A DNA stretch of 64,000 nucleotides from UBA2779 sp965232615. GTDB lineage: Bacteria > Spirochaetota > Spirochaetia > DSM-2461. The DNA lies in the NCBI GenBank assembly GCA_965232615.1, contig OZ246985.1, positions 2,046,001 through 2,110,000 on the forward strand, written 5' to 3'. Shown piece after piece: positions 36,634-46,016 of the stretch. Both the position numbers and the translations under genes were made by a program. The notes under the pieces are model-generated. The model ran no database searches and was not told the origin of the DNA. It was given only the letters and a program-made list of their open reading frames with translations. Position 1 is the first letter of the stretch. The number at the start of each line of letters is the position of its first letter.

Positions 36634-37647
36634 CTATCTTCGGGTAAGATATTGCTTGCGCACATCCATCACTACAGCCACAACAATGACAATACCGCGT
36701 GCAACGTCCTGCCAGTAGGCGCTGAGAAATCTCAAGTCCATGGTATTCTTCAGCACACCGACAAAGAAACCTCCCACAACAGCGCCGGGAATAGTTCCTA
36801 CCCCCCCACTAAGACTGGTGCCTCCAATAACAGAAGAAGCGATGGCATCCAGCTCATAAAGCACCCCAAGAGTAGGTTGAGCGCTGTTCAGTATTCCTGT
36901 CAAAACGATTCCTGCAGCCCCAGCCAAAAAGCCTGCATAGGTATAAATCATAACCAGATACTTATCACTATTGATGCCTGAAACCTGTGCAGCGCGAGCA
37001 TTTCCACCTATGGCATAGGCATATCTTCCCATACGAGTATATTTCAGAACGACATAGGATATCACTGCCATGAGAAGCAATATCCAGATAGGAGTATCTA
37101 TCCCCAGGATTTTTCCCTGTCCAATGAACTTCATCGCAGGATGTAAATTACTGATAGAGCCAGTTTCTGAATAAACCTTGGTAAGAACGAGAGATAGACC
37201 ACGTGCTGATGTCATCATTCCCAGTGTCGCGATAAAGGGCGGTATCCTGGTCTTTGTAATAAAAAGGCCGTTTACAAAACCACACAAAGAGCCTATGAGC
37301 AACCCTGTTACAAGTGGAACTATGAACGGCAACGAAGAACCATCCTCAGCTATACGGGCAAAACCTGCTGTACCCACTGCTGAGAGAGCAATTACCGATC
37401 CAAGAGACAGATCAATACCTCCTGAAATGATCACCATAGTCACCCCCATGGCAATCAGCACCACAGGTGAATTCTGGACTATGATGTTCATGATATTTCT
37501 GAGTTCAAGGGTTACTCCATTTGTTGCTATAAAAGAAAAAAGCAATAAAACCGCGAAGATGAGAAAAATTGCATATTTTTGAATGAAGTATGCAATTCTG
37601 ATGACCCTTCGACCTTCTAAACTCAATGTTTCTTTCGATTCAATCAT
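36634..37647 (-). CDS. Sugar (inositol) ABC transporter permease, second copy
   Basis: Inner-membrane permease of the RbsC type, with about ten hydrophobic segments and the family block GVTMVIISGGIDLSLGSVIAL. The late GGTSLSGGVGTIPGAVVGG loop contacts the ATPase. I start it at ATG 37647 (AGGAG 7 nt upstream); the frame extends 41 codons further but without a start signal. It is paired with a second permease at 39175, so the transporter may be a heterodimer. Confidence 0.9.
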   Translation of the reverse strand: MIESKETLSLEGRRVIRIAYFIQKYAIFLIFAVLLLFSFIATNGVTLELRNIMNIIVQNSPVVLIAMGVTMVIISGGIDLSLGSVIALSAVGTAGFARIAEDGSSLPFIVPLVTGLLIGSLCGFVNGLFITKTRIPPFIATLGMMTSARGLSLVLTKVYSETGSISNLHPAMKFIGQGKILGIDTPIWILLLMAVISYVVLKYTRMGRYAYAIGGNARAAQVSGINSDKYLVMIYTYAGFLAGAAGIVLTGILNSAQPTLGVLYELDAIASSVIGGTSLSGGVGTIPGAVVGGFFVGVLKNTMDLRFLSAYWQDVARGIVIVVAVVMDVRKQYLTRR

Positions 37648-37657
37648 GTTCTCGCTC

Positions 37658-39175
37658 CTATTGGTATAATGATTCGTCAAAGGTTTCCATGCTGTTTCCT
37701 GTGGCAAGGTGCAGTATTTTTTCCTGTGTCGCCTCCTCACGCATAAGCTCTCCCGACTTTCTTCCTTCATGCATCACGACGACTCTATCACTCATACCAA
37801 GTATCTCTGGCAGTTCCGAAGAAACCATCAAAATGCTCTTCCCCTGTTTAACCAAACCGGACATAATTTTATGAATCTCGGATTTTGCCAATACATCTAT
37901 ACCACGCGTCGGCTCATCCAGAATGAGTATGTCGGGGCTTGTGAGAAGCCAACGGCTTATAAGAACCTTTTGCTGATTGCCGCCGCTTAGATTGCCCACC
38001 AGCTGATTGAGACTTGGCGTCTTAATGTTAAGTAAATCCTTTTGCTTCAGACCATCTCTCTCCATCTCTTTTCCACTTAAAATCCATTTGTGTTCATAGC
38101 TCTTCATATTGGTTATAACAATGTTGTCACGCACACTGAGAATGAGATAGAGACCTGAGAGTTTCCTGTCCTCGGTAAGTAAGGCTATTTTATTTTGAAT
38201 GGCATCACTCGGATTCCTTATATTTGCTTTTTTTCCGTTAAGGAACATCTCGCCCCTGTCCTTGCGTGTAATACCAAAAAGACACTCCAGAACCTCTGTT
38301 CTGCCAGAGCCAATGAGACCGGCAAACCCCAGTATCTCTCCTTTACGCAACTGAAAACTCACATCCTCAAACTGTCCAAAGTGAGTGAGATTTTTGACCT
38401 CCAGGACAACATCCCCAATAGGCACCTCGATTTTGGGAAATAGATTCTTCACTTCCCTTCCCACCATATTGCGAATAAGATCCTCCCTTGTCGTTGCCTC
38501 GGTGGATGTCGTGCTTATATACTCCCCATCACGATATACCGTGATTTCATCGGTAATTTTGAACACCTCATCCATTTTATGGGTGATGAAAATAATGGTA
38601 ACTCCCTCTGACTTGAGTTTCTTAACGATACGAAAAAGATGATGAACTTCATTTTCGGTAATTGCGCTTGTCGGCTCATCCATAATAATAAGCTCGGAGT
38701 TAAAGGAAATAGCCTTTGCGATTTCCACCATCTGTGTCTGCCCCACGCTAAGTTCAACCATCTGTTCCTTTGGATCAATTTTTATATCCAGGCGATCCAG
38801 GAGTTGTTTGGTATCATCATTCATTTTTTTGAAATTAACAAATCTATGAAGTTTTAACGGTTCTTTACCCAGGTAGATATTCTCTGCCACAGTCATGTAA
38901 GGAACTGGGCTTAATTCTTGATGTATCATGGAAATACCTGCATCGATAGCATCTCTGGACGACTTAAATACCCTTTGTTTTCCTTTGAATATCAATTCCC
39001 CCTCATCGGGTTCATACAATCCGATAAGAATTTTCATGAGAGTGGACTTCCCCGCTCCATTCTCTCCCATGAGGGCATGAATTGTCCCTGGTTTTACGGA
39101 AAGCTGTACTGATTTCAGCGCCTTAACACCTGGAAATGACTTCGATATGTTCTTTGCTTCCAATATATATTCCAT
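37658..39175 (-). CDS. Sugar (inositol) ABC transporter ATP-binding protein, RbsA/MglA type
   Basis: 505 residues with two ABC cassettes. The first has Walker A GENGAGKST, the signature LSVGQTQMVEIAK and Walker B LIIMDEPTSAI. The second has the degenerate Walker A LIGSGRTEVLE and the signature LSGGNQQKV with LILDEPTRGID, as is normal for this group. It powers uptake through the two flanking permeases. The start overlaps the stop of the upstream permease (TAATG). Confidence 0.95.
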   Translation of the reverse strand: MEYILEAKNISKSFPGVKALKSVQLSVKPGTIHALMGENGAGKSTLMKILIGLYEPDEGELIFKGKQRVFKSSRDAIDAGISMIHQELSPVPYMTVAENIYLGKEPLKLHRFVNFKKMNDDTKQLLDRLDIKIDPKEQMVELSVGQTQMVEIAKAISFNSELIIMDEPTSAITENEVHHLFRIVKKLKSEGVTIIFITHKMDEVFKITDEITVYRDGEYISTTSTEATTREDLIRNMVGREVKNLFPKIEVPIGDVVLEVKNLTHFGQFEDVSFQLRKGEILGFAGLIGSGRTEVLECLFGITRKDRGEMFLNGKKANIRNPSDAIQNKIALLTEDRKLSGLYLILSVRDNIVITNMKSYEHKWILSGKEMERDGLKQKDLLNIKTPSLNQLVGNLSGGNQQKVLISRWLLTSPDILILDEPTRGIDVLAKSEIHKIMSGLVKQGKSILMVSSELPEILGMSDRVVVMHEGRKSGELMREEATQEKILHLATGNSMETFDESLYQ

Positions 39176-40170
39176 TATACTTCCCGGGCCTTCACCCTGT
39201 TTTTTCTCTGATCAATGACAACTGCCAGGATAATAATAATGCCCAAAACAACCTGTTGCCAATCTGCCGGGATGTTTTGAATATCCATCCCATTTTTTAT
39301 AACCCCAATAATAAGTGCTCCAATAAAAGTTCCTGTTATTGTTCCCTTCCCGCCAGTCAAACTGGTGCCGCCAATAACCGCGGAAGCTATGGCAAAAAGC
39401 TCAAAACTAATGCCTAGACCGGCTTGTCCGGAATCTATCCGCGCTGTTTGTACTATGGAAGCGACAGCTATGAGAAAACCAGCATACATGTAGACAAATA
39501 AAAGGCATTTATTGGTATTTACCCCTGACACATGCGCAGCCCGTTTATTTGACCCAATAGCATAGATATACCTGCCCAGGCGGGTATACGAAAGTATTAT
39601 ATGGGTGATAATGCCCATAAAAATAAAAATCAGCACTGGATTAGGAATACCCAATGTAAATCCCTGTCCAAACACATGGGTCAATGTCTGATTCAGACTA
39701 CTCAGAGGTCGGCCATTAGCATAGATAAAAGCAAGTCCCCTTGCAGTGATAAACATGCCAAGAGTAGCAATGAAGGGGGGAATTTTTCCCCACACTACCA
39801 AAGAGCCATTGGAAAAGCCAACTAATACTCCCAGTGACAATGCCGCGAAAATAGGAATAATAAGCGGCATATCTGGTAAATTGGGATAAAGAACATAGGT
39901 GCTTGACATCTGATTCTGAGTTAAACTTGCCAGAACCACTGAAATAAGCGCAAGAGCCGCGCCCGATGAAAGATCGATTCCTGTGGTAATAATAATGAGC
40001 GTAACGCCATAGGCAATAAGTCCCACTATACTTACCTGCCTCATGACATTAAAAATATTTCCTAACCTCAAAAAAGATCCTTTTGTGATCAATGAGAGGA
40101 ATACTATTAATCCCAAAAATATGAAATAGATACTGTACTTGCCTAATACTTCCCTGGTTGACTGTTTCAT
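39175..40170 (-). CDS. Sugar (inositol) ABC transporter permease, first copy
   Basis: RbsC-type permease of 331 residues with GVTLIIITTGIDLSSGAALAL and GGTSLTGGKGTITGTFIGAL. AGAGGAG stands before ATG 40170. It is about half identical by eye to the permease at 36634, which points to an old duplication in the operon. Confidence 0.92.
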   Translation of the reverse strand: MKQSTREVLGKYSIYFIFLGLIVFLSLITKGSFLRLGNIFNVMRQVSIVGLIAYGVTLIIITTGIDLSSGAALALISVVLASLTQNQMSSTYVLYPNLPDMPLIIPIFAALSLGVLVGFSNGSLVVWGKIPPFIATLGMFITARGLAFIYANGRPLSSLNQTLTHVFGQGFTLGIPNPVLIFIFMGIITHIILSYTRLGRYIYAIGSNKRAAHVSGVNTNKCLLFVYMYAGFLIAVASIVQTARIDSGQAGLGISFELFAIASAVIGGTSLTGGKGTITGTFIGALIIGVIKNGMDIQNIPADWQQVVLGIIIILAVVIDQRKNRVKAREV

Positions 40171-40191
40171 GATCTCCTCTTAATTCTTATG

Positions 40192-40271
40192 GGCCCTTTA
40201 TGAGGTTCCCTCGGGTGCAGGGATGCACCCGCCGCTAAAAAATCCGCTGATGGTTTTTTTAGAGGTACTCC
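40192..40271. repeat. Degenerate mobile repeat copy between transporter genes
   Basis: The right end GGTTTTTTTAGAGGTAC is clear. A short hairpin (GGGTGCagggatGCACCC) lies inside, and the left end is eroded. It sits between the binding-protein gene and the permease genes of one operon without breaking a gene. Confidence 0.5.
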
Positions 40272-40280
40272 AATGTTTAA

Positions 40281-40318
40281 TAAAAAAAGGCTTCCAGGCA
40301 AAATGACCGGAAGCCTTC
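40281..40318 (-). terminator. Rho-independent terminator after the binding-protein gene
   Basis: Minus strand: AAGGCTTCC, an 11-12 nt loop with an inner GG/CC pair, then GGAAGCCTT followed by a run of T. The 9-bp stem and T-run are strong. Being inside the operon, it likely lets the binding protein be made in excess of the membrane parts by partial read-through. Confidence 0.85.
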
Positions 40319-40420
40319 CATTGAGAATTTTAACAGCTTGTTACAATTCTACTGCTTGTTGGAATTACATTGCTCCCTACATCGCTTGCCAGGCCGCAGT
40401 ATACCAAGAATAATACTCCT

Positions 40421-41374
40421 TTACTTGTACTGACTGAGATTATCCTTTGTTACTGGCTCAAATGGGATATCGGTAACCTGATCGAAGGCCTCACCTTTAG
40501 CCATTTTCACAGCCACCTCTACAGAACCACTGCCTTGCGCCCGTCCATTTTGAAACATCGACATATCCATGCGTCCTTCCTCAATGGCAGCAAGCGCGTC
40601 GGGATTGGCGTCAACTCCTACAATGAGAACCTGGTCGCGAATGCCTCCCTCTGTAAGTGCAAGCGATGCGCCCAATGCCATTTCGTCATTGTTGGCAAAC
40701 ACAGCCACAAATTCATCTCCTGAAGCCAGCCAATTCTCTATAACAGTTACAGCATCCGGTCTCTTCCAGTTTGCTGTCTGCTCGCGAATAATTGTGAACT
40801 CAGGGGCATTTGAAGCAAGATAATCCTTAACTCCCTTTGTGCGGCCAATTTGAGGGGATGAACCTAATCCTCCTAAGAGTATAACAGCATTGCCAGAACG
40901 TATGCCTTTTTCAGCGAGGGTTCTTACAACAAATTCGGCCTGTCCCATTCCAGCTTTTACTTCAGGGGATGCAACAACTGCAACCTTCTTCCCTTCGGGC
41001 AAAGCGGAGGGAGGCGCAGGTCTGTTCATATACACCAATGGCACATCAGATGCTACTGCCTTCTCCGTTATAGTGTTTGCAATGTCATTGTTAATAACAT
41101 GAACAATGACAGCATCGACTCTGGATGTAATGAAGTTCTCAATCTGCTTTATTTGCTCTGCCGGGTTGGCTTTTGCATCAACAATGATAACCTTAACCCC
41201 GAGCATTGATGCAGTCTTTTCAACTTCATCCTTAACTCCCTGCATGAAGACATCATCAAAGGTCTCCAAAGTTACACCTATGGTGATATCACTTGTTGAT
41301 TCACCATCTCCGCCAGCCCAGGCAAAGGCTGAAACAAATAAAACGATAGCAAAAAATGATACTAGTTTTCTCAT
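40421..41374 (-). CDS. Sugar (inositol) ABC transporter substrate-binding protein
   Basis: Periplasmic binding protein of the ribose/galactose type, 317 residues. The N-terminus MRKLVSFFAIVLFVSAFAWA is a signal peptide with cleavage at about AWA|GG. Two lobes follow with ITIGVTLETFDDVFMQGVKD, then FANNDEMALGASLAL and VGVDANPDALAAIE near the hinge. The context of inositol enzymes suggests it binds an inositol. The start is ATG 41374 with AGGAGG just upstream. Confidence 0.93.
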   Translation of the reverse strand: MRKLVSFFAIVLFVSAFAWAGGDGESTSDITIGVTLETFDDVFMQGVKDEVEKTASMLGVKVIIVDAKANPAEQIKQIENFITSRVDAVIVHVINNDIANTITEKAVASDVPLVYMNRPAPPSALPEGKKVAVVASPEVKAGMGQAEFVVRTLAEKGIRSGNAVILLGGLGSSPQIGRTKGVKDYLASNAPEFTIIREQTANWKRPDAVTVIENWLASGDEFVAVFANNDEMALGASLALTEGGIRDQVLIVGVDANPDALAAIEEGRMDMSMFQNGRAQGSGSVEVAVKMAKGEAFDQVTDIPFEPVTKDNLSQYK

Positions 41375-41469
41375 TTTTTCCTCCTCTAACAATATATTTT
41401 TTACACGATAGTCCCTGAATTGCATTCTGTCAAGTTTTTTTCATCGGCAGTCATCAAAAAAGGAAGGCA

Positions 41470-42378
41470 TTACACTCCAGTGAATCGCCTTACAAAATCT
41501 CGTCCTCTTCGACCATAATCCAGAGGATTGGCCTGCGCGGGATCCTGCTCCGCCTCAACGACAAGCCAGCCAGAATAGGATGCTTTCTCCAGAATAGAGA
41601 AAATGCTCCTGTACCTTGCCTCTCCTATATCACCATCACCTGGTACGGTAAAAAACCCTGATTTCACCCCATCAAGAAAACTCATGTGTCTTTCTTTCAT
41701 TTCCTTCATGACAGGGAGGCGAAGATCTTTCAAATGCACATGTCCAATCCTTTCCGAAAAGTGCTCAGCAGCTTCAGCCGGATCCTCATCAGAGGCAAAA
41801 AAATGCCCGCAGTCATAATTGAGTGAGACGTAGCGAGGATCCGTTTCATGCAGCAGTATCTCGGTTTCCTCCATTGTCTGTACACAGGTTCCCATATGAT
41901 GATGGAAGCAAAGACGTATGCCGTATTCATCGCGTGCAATCTTCCCCAACTCCTCCAGTCCCCGGCACAGGTTCTTCCACTGCTCAGGGCTGTTGACTGG
42001 TTTGTGTTCATACAGCGCCTTGCTGCTATCCCCCTGTATGCTGGTGCCTACCTCGCCTCCGCCGACGACCTTTGCGCCCATGGCAGAAAGAAAGTCCAGC
42101 AAAGGTATGAAGTCATCCTTCACCTGTTGAAAAGTCTGGGTGCTAAAGCGATAACTCGCCCATTGATTGCATACTTGCAGACCTCTTTTTTCCAGGAGGG
42201 GACGAAGCTGTTCTGGATCGCGGGGAAACTTAACCCCGACTTCGCAACCCTCATAGCCTGCTTCCTGCATCTCATCCAGGCATTGCTCAAGGGGAATATC
42301 ACCCCCCAGTTCAGGGAGATCGTCATTAGTCCAATTGATGGGGGCAACAGCTACCTTTACGGTCTCCTTGCATAACAT
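41470..42378 (-). CDS. iolE: Myo-inosose-2 dehydratase
   Basis: Removes water from 2-keto-myo-inositol to give the trione/dione that IolD opens. It is a 302-residue TIM barrel with the IolE hallmark APINWTNDDLPELGGDIPLE, and metal-binding blocks CFHHHMGTCVQT, LNYDCGHFF and HVHLKDLR. The ATG at 42378 has GGAGG 5 nt upstream. It lies downstream of the second iolG with about 20 bp between them. Confidence 0.95.
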   Translation of the reverse strand: MLCKETVKVAVAPINWTNDDLPELGGDIPLEQCLDEMQEAGYEGCEVGVKFPRDPEQLRPLLEKRGLQVCNQWASYRFSTQTFQQVKDDFIPLLDFLSAMGAKVVGGGEVGTSIQGDSSKALYEHKPVNSPEQWKNLCRGLEELGKIARDEYGIRLCFHHHMGTCVQTMEETEILLHETDPRYVSLNYDCGHFFASDEDPAEAAEHFSERIGHVHLKDLRLPVMKEMKERHMSFLDGVKSGFFTVPGDGDIGEARYRSIFSILEKASYSGWLVVEAEQDPAQANPLDYGRRGRDFVRRFTGV

Positions 42379-42397
42379 AAAAACCTCCGGCTCTCCA

Positions 42398-43405
42398 TCA
42401 GGATATATCCTGCAATAATACAGGCTTGTTTTCAGTAAATGATTTCTGGGCTGCATAGGCTAAGCGTACTGATTCATAACCGGCATCAATGCCGCAGGGG
42501 CTTGGTTCATTGCGCTGGATTGCATCAATAAATGCCTTCTGTTCGTTGGAATAGGCTTTTTCGTAGCGCTCTAAAAAGAACAGCAGGGGCTTCTCTGTAC
42601 TGATACCCGTATGGGTGCTTGTTGTCAGTTGAGATGGAGTATCATTTGCTATGGAAAGCGCTCCATGAGTACCCAGCACCTCCAATCTCTGATCATAGCC
42701 ATATACGGCCTTCCGGCAATTTTCAATATATCCCAAAGCGCCGCCTTTCAACTTGCATGTGACGACGGCAGAATCCACATCACCTGCTTTACCGATATTC
42801 TCATCCACAAGCACCGCGGCCGCTGCGTAGACTTCGGTCACCTCCGATGCTGATTGAAAACGAATCATGTCAAAGTCATGAATCATCATATCAAAAAAGA
42901 GACCCCCAGAAGCTTTTATGTAGTCCAGGGGAGGAGGAGATGGATCCCGGGATGTTATGCGTATCATCTGCACTTTCCCAATGGCATTATTTTCTATGCC
43001 CTGGCGCACAGCCATGAAATTGTGATCGAAACGACGGTTGAAGCCAACCTGGTAAACCAGTGAGCTTCCTCGCAGTGCATTCTGTACGTCGCGAATACGA
43101 GAAAGACAAAAATCTACTGGCTTCTCACAAAAAACATGCTTGTTCCTGTCTATTGCACGCAACGAGAAATTTGCATGGGTATCAGAGGGAGAGCAAATAA
43201 AAACCGCCTGAATTTCATCATCTTCAAAGACCCTGTTCTCATCCTTCCCAAACTGTTCTACTCCCAGATCGTGCAATTCCTGCCCTGTCGCATCAGTCAT
43301 ATAGGGATCGGCAACATATTTGATGCGCAGAGCAGGATGTCGTGATAATGCTGCGATATGAACTTTCCCTATGCGGCCAGCGCCGAGTACTCCTGCGGTA
43401 ATAAT
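42398..43405 (-). CDS. iolG: Inositol 2-dehydrogenase, copy 2, with apparent AUU start
   Basis: NAD-dependent inositol dehydrogenase of 335 residues if started at ATT 43405. That start gives ITAGVLGAGRIGKVH with an intact Rossmann loop. Further blocks are KHVFCEKPVDF and GGLFFDMMIHDFDMIRF. No ATG, GTG or TTG lies between the in-frame stop upstream and the GxGxxG motif; the first ATG (43300) would remove the whole NAD loop. AAGGGGG is 6 nt before the ATT. So either AUU is used, as in a few known genes, or the start was lost by mutation. The upstream iolB-like stop is 12 bp away. Confidence 0.85.
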   Translation of the reverse strand: MITAGVLGAGRIGKVHIAALSRHPALRIKYVADPYMTDATGQELHDLGVEQFGKDENRVFEDDEIQAVFICSPSDTHANFSLRAIDRNKHVFCEKPVDFCLSRIRDVQNALRGSSLVYQVGFNRRFDHNFMAVRQGIENNAIGKVQMIRITSRDPSPPPLDYIKASGGLFFDMMIHDFDMIRFQSASEVTEVYAAAAVLVDENIGKAGDVDSAVVTCKLKGGALGYIENCRKAVYGYDQRLEVLGTHGALSIANDTPSQLTTSTHTGISTEKPLLFFLERYEKAYSNEQKAFIDAIQRNEPSPCGIDAGYESVRLAYAAQKSFTENKPVLLQDIS

Positions 43406-43416
43406 AAGAAACCCCC

Positions 43417-44220
43417 TTATCGCTGCGCCTTATCCGGCCAAATCTCGGCCTTTGGGTCTAACAGCCATTCATGCCTGGTTTCAAAATTGCGGCTGTCGGG
43501 ACCAAATTTGTCATGGGGAAGATGGGGTATCATCCAGATATAGTACATGGGATAGCCTGGAGCGGCGCACTGGGGATGCGTAACAGAGGGCGGTATCATA
43601 AGGGTGGCCTGATGCCGTATCTTAAATACCTGCTCCCCTGTTTCTCCATAACCGAAGCCCTGGGGAGAGCCGGGAAAACGATAATGATAAATTTCCGGCT
43701 GAGCATGAGTATGGGGAGGATAGCTGGACCACTTGCCAGGATAATTTACGACCTCCCCAAGCACCATAGCAGAATACGGTGCGTTGCTTGCATCAAACAC
43801 GGTGCGAACAACGCGGGTAGATGTGTCCTGCATGGTATTCTCTCCAAAATTCTGACTTCGCACCTTGTCCTGCTCATAAAAAACGGGATCAAATTTTTGC
43901 GGGTTCTCTTTTTTCTGTACACAGAGTTCCACATCACTGAGAGCCCTGATGCTAATCTTCTCCTCCGCAGACACATGCAGCACAAAGGGGGCTTCATCTA
44001 ACAGACTGCCGCGGGCTGCCTTCCGCTCTTCCTTAGCCCATTGAAATACAACGCTCCCTTCCATAAGGAGAAAAGCACGTTCTTTTCCCTGTGCACACTC
44101 ATAGACTTCCCCTGAAGAAAGCCGCAGTATGCCAAAATCCATGAGCATGGAAGCATGTGCTCCATGCTCCTCTGTAATGGGGGTGTATCCCTTAGTGAAA
44201 ATAATGCTATGGACAATCAT
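43417..44220 (-). CDS. IolB-like 5-deoxy-glucuronate isomerase, diverged copy
   Basis: KduI/IolB family cupin of 267 residues. The metal site block is SSYPPHTHAQPEIYHYRF, and APGYPMYYIWMIPH is near the end. It lacks the GGWSGFPPHKH form of the main IolB at 31364. It may act on another deoxy-glucuronate isomer or substitute under other conditions. GAGGGGGG lies before ATG 44220. Confidence 0.85.
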   Translation of the reverse strand: MIVHSIIFTKGYTPITEEHGAHASMLMDFGILRLSSGEVYECAQGKERAFLLMEGSVVFQWAKEERKAARGSLLDEAPFVLHVSAEEKISIRALSDVELCVQKKENPQKFDPVFYEQDKVRSQNFGENTMQDTSTRVVRTVFDASNAPYSAMVLGEVVNYPGKWSSYPPHTHAQPEIYHYRFPGSPQGFGYGETGEQVFKIRHQATLMIPPSVTHPQCAAPGYPMYYIWMIPHLPHDKFGPDSRNFETRHEWLLDPKAEIWPDKAQR

Positions 44221-44233
44221 GATCCCCCCTCAG

Positions 44234-45328
44234 CTACTTCACTTCAATCATGTGGGAACGGACAAATGAAACAAGAGAATCGTAGCCTTGTGCGAATTGC
44301 AGCAGGGTTCGCGCCACCGCGCCATAGCTGTTAAACTGCGATACCTGCATACCGGCAGGTTCATATGCCTTTTTGAAATCTCTAATGCTGCTTAACTGTT
44401 TCAGGATAACAGGATCGACCGGATTTTCCATGCGCTCCTTCACTTCAATCCTGCTTTTGTTAAACTTGACCTGCCATCCATAGGGTATTGTTTCAATAAT
44501 ACTGCCCCCGATAAACTCTGACCAGTGGTAATGATTTCGATATGCTGCCGAGAGAAGCCTGGTCTTGAAATTTTTCTCATTATATATCTGATACGCACGT
44601 TTAACCGCTGCTACACCAGCCCATTCAAGGCATTCTGGATCCACAACAATACCATCACGGTCACATACGACCTTCAGCCAGTCATCAAGACGACCTACCA
44701 TAATGGTGCAAACAGGATTGATCAGAGCATTGTTTTTGCCTTCCTGTTTCCGCCTGTGCAAAGCCCGCTCTACTGCCTCGGCAACAGCGATTGCCTGCGG
44801 CACCGTAAAGCACACTGTTGCATTGATGCTCACACCGGCATAGGTAACTTCCTCAATTGCCTTAATACCTGCACTCGTGACCGGCAATTTTACCTGCATG
44901 TTCTTTCCCAGGCCATGGAAATGGATTGCCTGTTTTGTCAGCAAATCACTGTTCTGGTAATACTTTGTATTGGTTTGAATGGAAAGTCTTCCCTCGCCTT
45001 TTTCAGGATCAAACTTTTTCTCCAGTAATTTAGCACCGGCCTTTGCCATATGCTCTATAATAAGCCAGGAAATATCGTCCTCAACGGCGGTGGGATTGTC
45101 ACGTATTACCTTTGTGAGGGTACTCTTGTATAGGGCAAATTCCTTTGTCAATACAGTGTTGACGATGACAGGGTTCGTCGTGGCTCCTGTGGCTCCTCGG
45201 CTTATTGAGTATTTCAGTTCGGCCATCGAACAGGAATCATTCCAGTATCGTGTATCGGTTGTTTTGACCATTTCAAGCAGCTTGTCTATAGCCGCTGGCT
45301 TCTTTTGCGTGTTTTCTTTCTTTCGCAT
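44234..45328 (-). CDS. Transaldolase-family aldolase, first gene of the inositol operon
   Basis: 364 residues with the Schiff-base Lys in MQVKLPVTSAG, the N-terminal SRGATGATTNPVIV and the late block that closes the barrel. Transaldolases move three-carbon dihydroxyacetone units; relatives split sugar phosphates. No iolJ aldolase for the six-carbon intermediate is visible in the window. This gene leads the operon and may take that step, which is inference. The coding start follows GAGAGGTGG. Confidence 0.85.
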   Translation of the reverse strand: MRKKENTQKKPAAIDKLLEMVKTTDTRYWNDSCSMAELKYSISRGATGATTNPVIVNTVLTKEFALYKSTLTKVIRDNPTAVEDDISWLIIEHMAKAGAKLLEKKFDPEKGEGRLSIQTNTKYYQNSDLLTKQAIHFHGLGKNMQVKLPVTSAGIKAIEEVTYAGVSINATVCFTVPQAIAVAEAVERALHRRKQEGKNNALINPVCTIMVGRLDDWLKVVCDRDGIVVDPECLEWAGVAAVKRAYQIYNEKNFKTRLLSAAYRNHYHWSEFIGGSIIETIPYGWQVKFNKSRIEVKERMENPVDPVILKQLSSIRDFKKAYEPAGMQVSQFNSYGAVARTLLQFAQGYDSLVSFVRSHMIEVK

Positions 45329-45392
45329 ATAAGAGTTCCACCTCTCTAATTCATAATATGGGGATTCTCTGGAAAATCCATCTGCATATCAT

Positions 45393-45421
45393 AGTTTACT
45401 AATAAACGCAATTCATATCAA
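45393..45421 (-). promoter_or_regulatory. Promoter and possible operator of the inositol operon
   Basis: Minus strand TTGATA (45421-45416) and TAAACT (45398-45393), 17-bp spacing. An imperfect palindrome GTTTACTAATAAAC (45394-45407) covers the -10 and could bind a repressor. A mobile repeat copy begins 21 bp upstream. Confidence 0.5.
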
Positions 45422-45441
45422 ATACCCGCGTTGCCTCATAA

Positions 45442-45602
45442 GGGCACCTCCAAAAAACCGCTTTTGGAATTTGGCGCAGCTATTTTTCTTCGATGCAAGG
45501 TGCCAAAAGCACAAGCATAACCGGGTTATGTGAGCTTTTTGGCAATGCAGCAGCGGGGGAAAAGAGCAAGCCAAAAACGGGATGGGGTTTTTAGAGGTGC
45601 CC
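45442..45602. repeat. Mobile repeat copy, 161 bp, with ATAA target duplication
   Basis: Ends GGGCACCTCC and TTTTTAGAGGTGCCC. ATAA stands on both sides (45438-45441 and 45603-45606). This copy lacks the GGTGCGT hairpin module. It lies just upstream of the inositol operon promoter. Confidence 0.85.
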
Positions 45603-45636
45603 ATAACTATTATAATAAGTGTTCAGAATGTTTCAA

Positions 45637-45879
45637 GGGTACCTCTAAAAAACAGCTTTAGGAAATTGACGAAGTGGCGGTGCGTTACTCGGAGCTTTGC
45701 TCCTGCGGTACGCACCTGTTTGAATTTTTTCTTGATGCAGGGCGGCAACAGCGGAAGGTTAGCGGTGCGTTACTCGGGCTACGCCCTGCGGTACGCACCT
45801 GTTTACGTGAGCATTTTGACAACACAGCAGCGAGGAAAAAGATCGAGTCAAGAACTAAATGGTTTTTTTAGAGGTGCCC
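45637..45879. repeat. Mobile repeat copy, 243 bp, with TCAA target duplication
   Basis: Ends GGGTACCTCTAAAAAACAGC and TTTTTTTAGAGGTGCCC, with TCAA at 45633-45636 and 45880-45883. It holds two hairpin modules. It stands 34 bp from the 161-bp copy, so two elements have landed side by side. The remaining bases to 46016 hold nothing recognised. Confidence 0.9.
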
Positions 45880-46016
45880 TCAAGCCGGAAAAGTTCAGAA
45901 AAAGCTGAAGCTGCCTTTGATAATCCCATTCTGATTCTGCAATGATTCTTATTGATGCGATGCTTGATATGTTTGCATGAAGAAATCCAGGGATATGGAC
46001 TCAACTGACGCCATTC

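Noticed and set aside
45582..45908. Open frame of about 108 codons across the twin mobile repeats
   Set aside because: Almost all of it is repeat sequence. The same peptide pieces (WRCVPRSFAPAVRT) occur at every hairpin copy, so it is not a gene.
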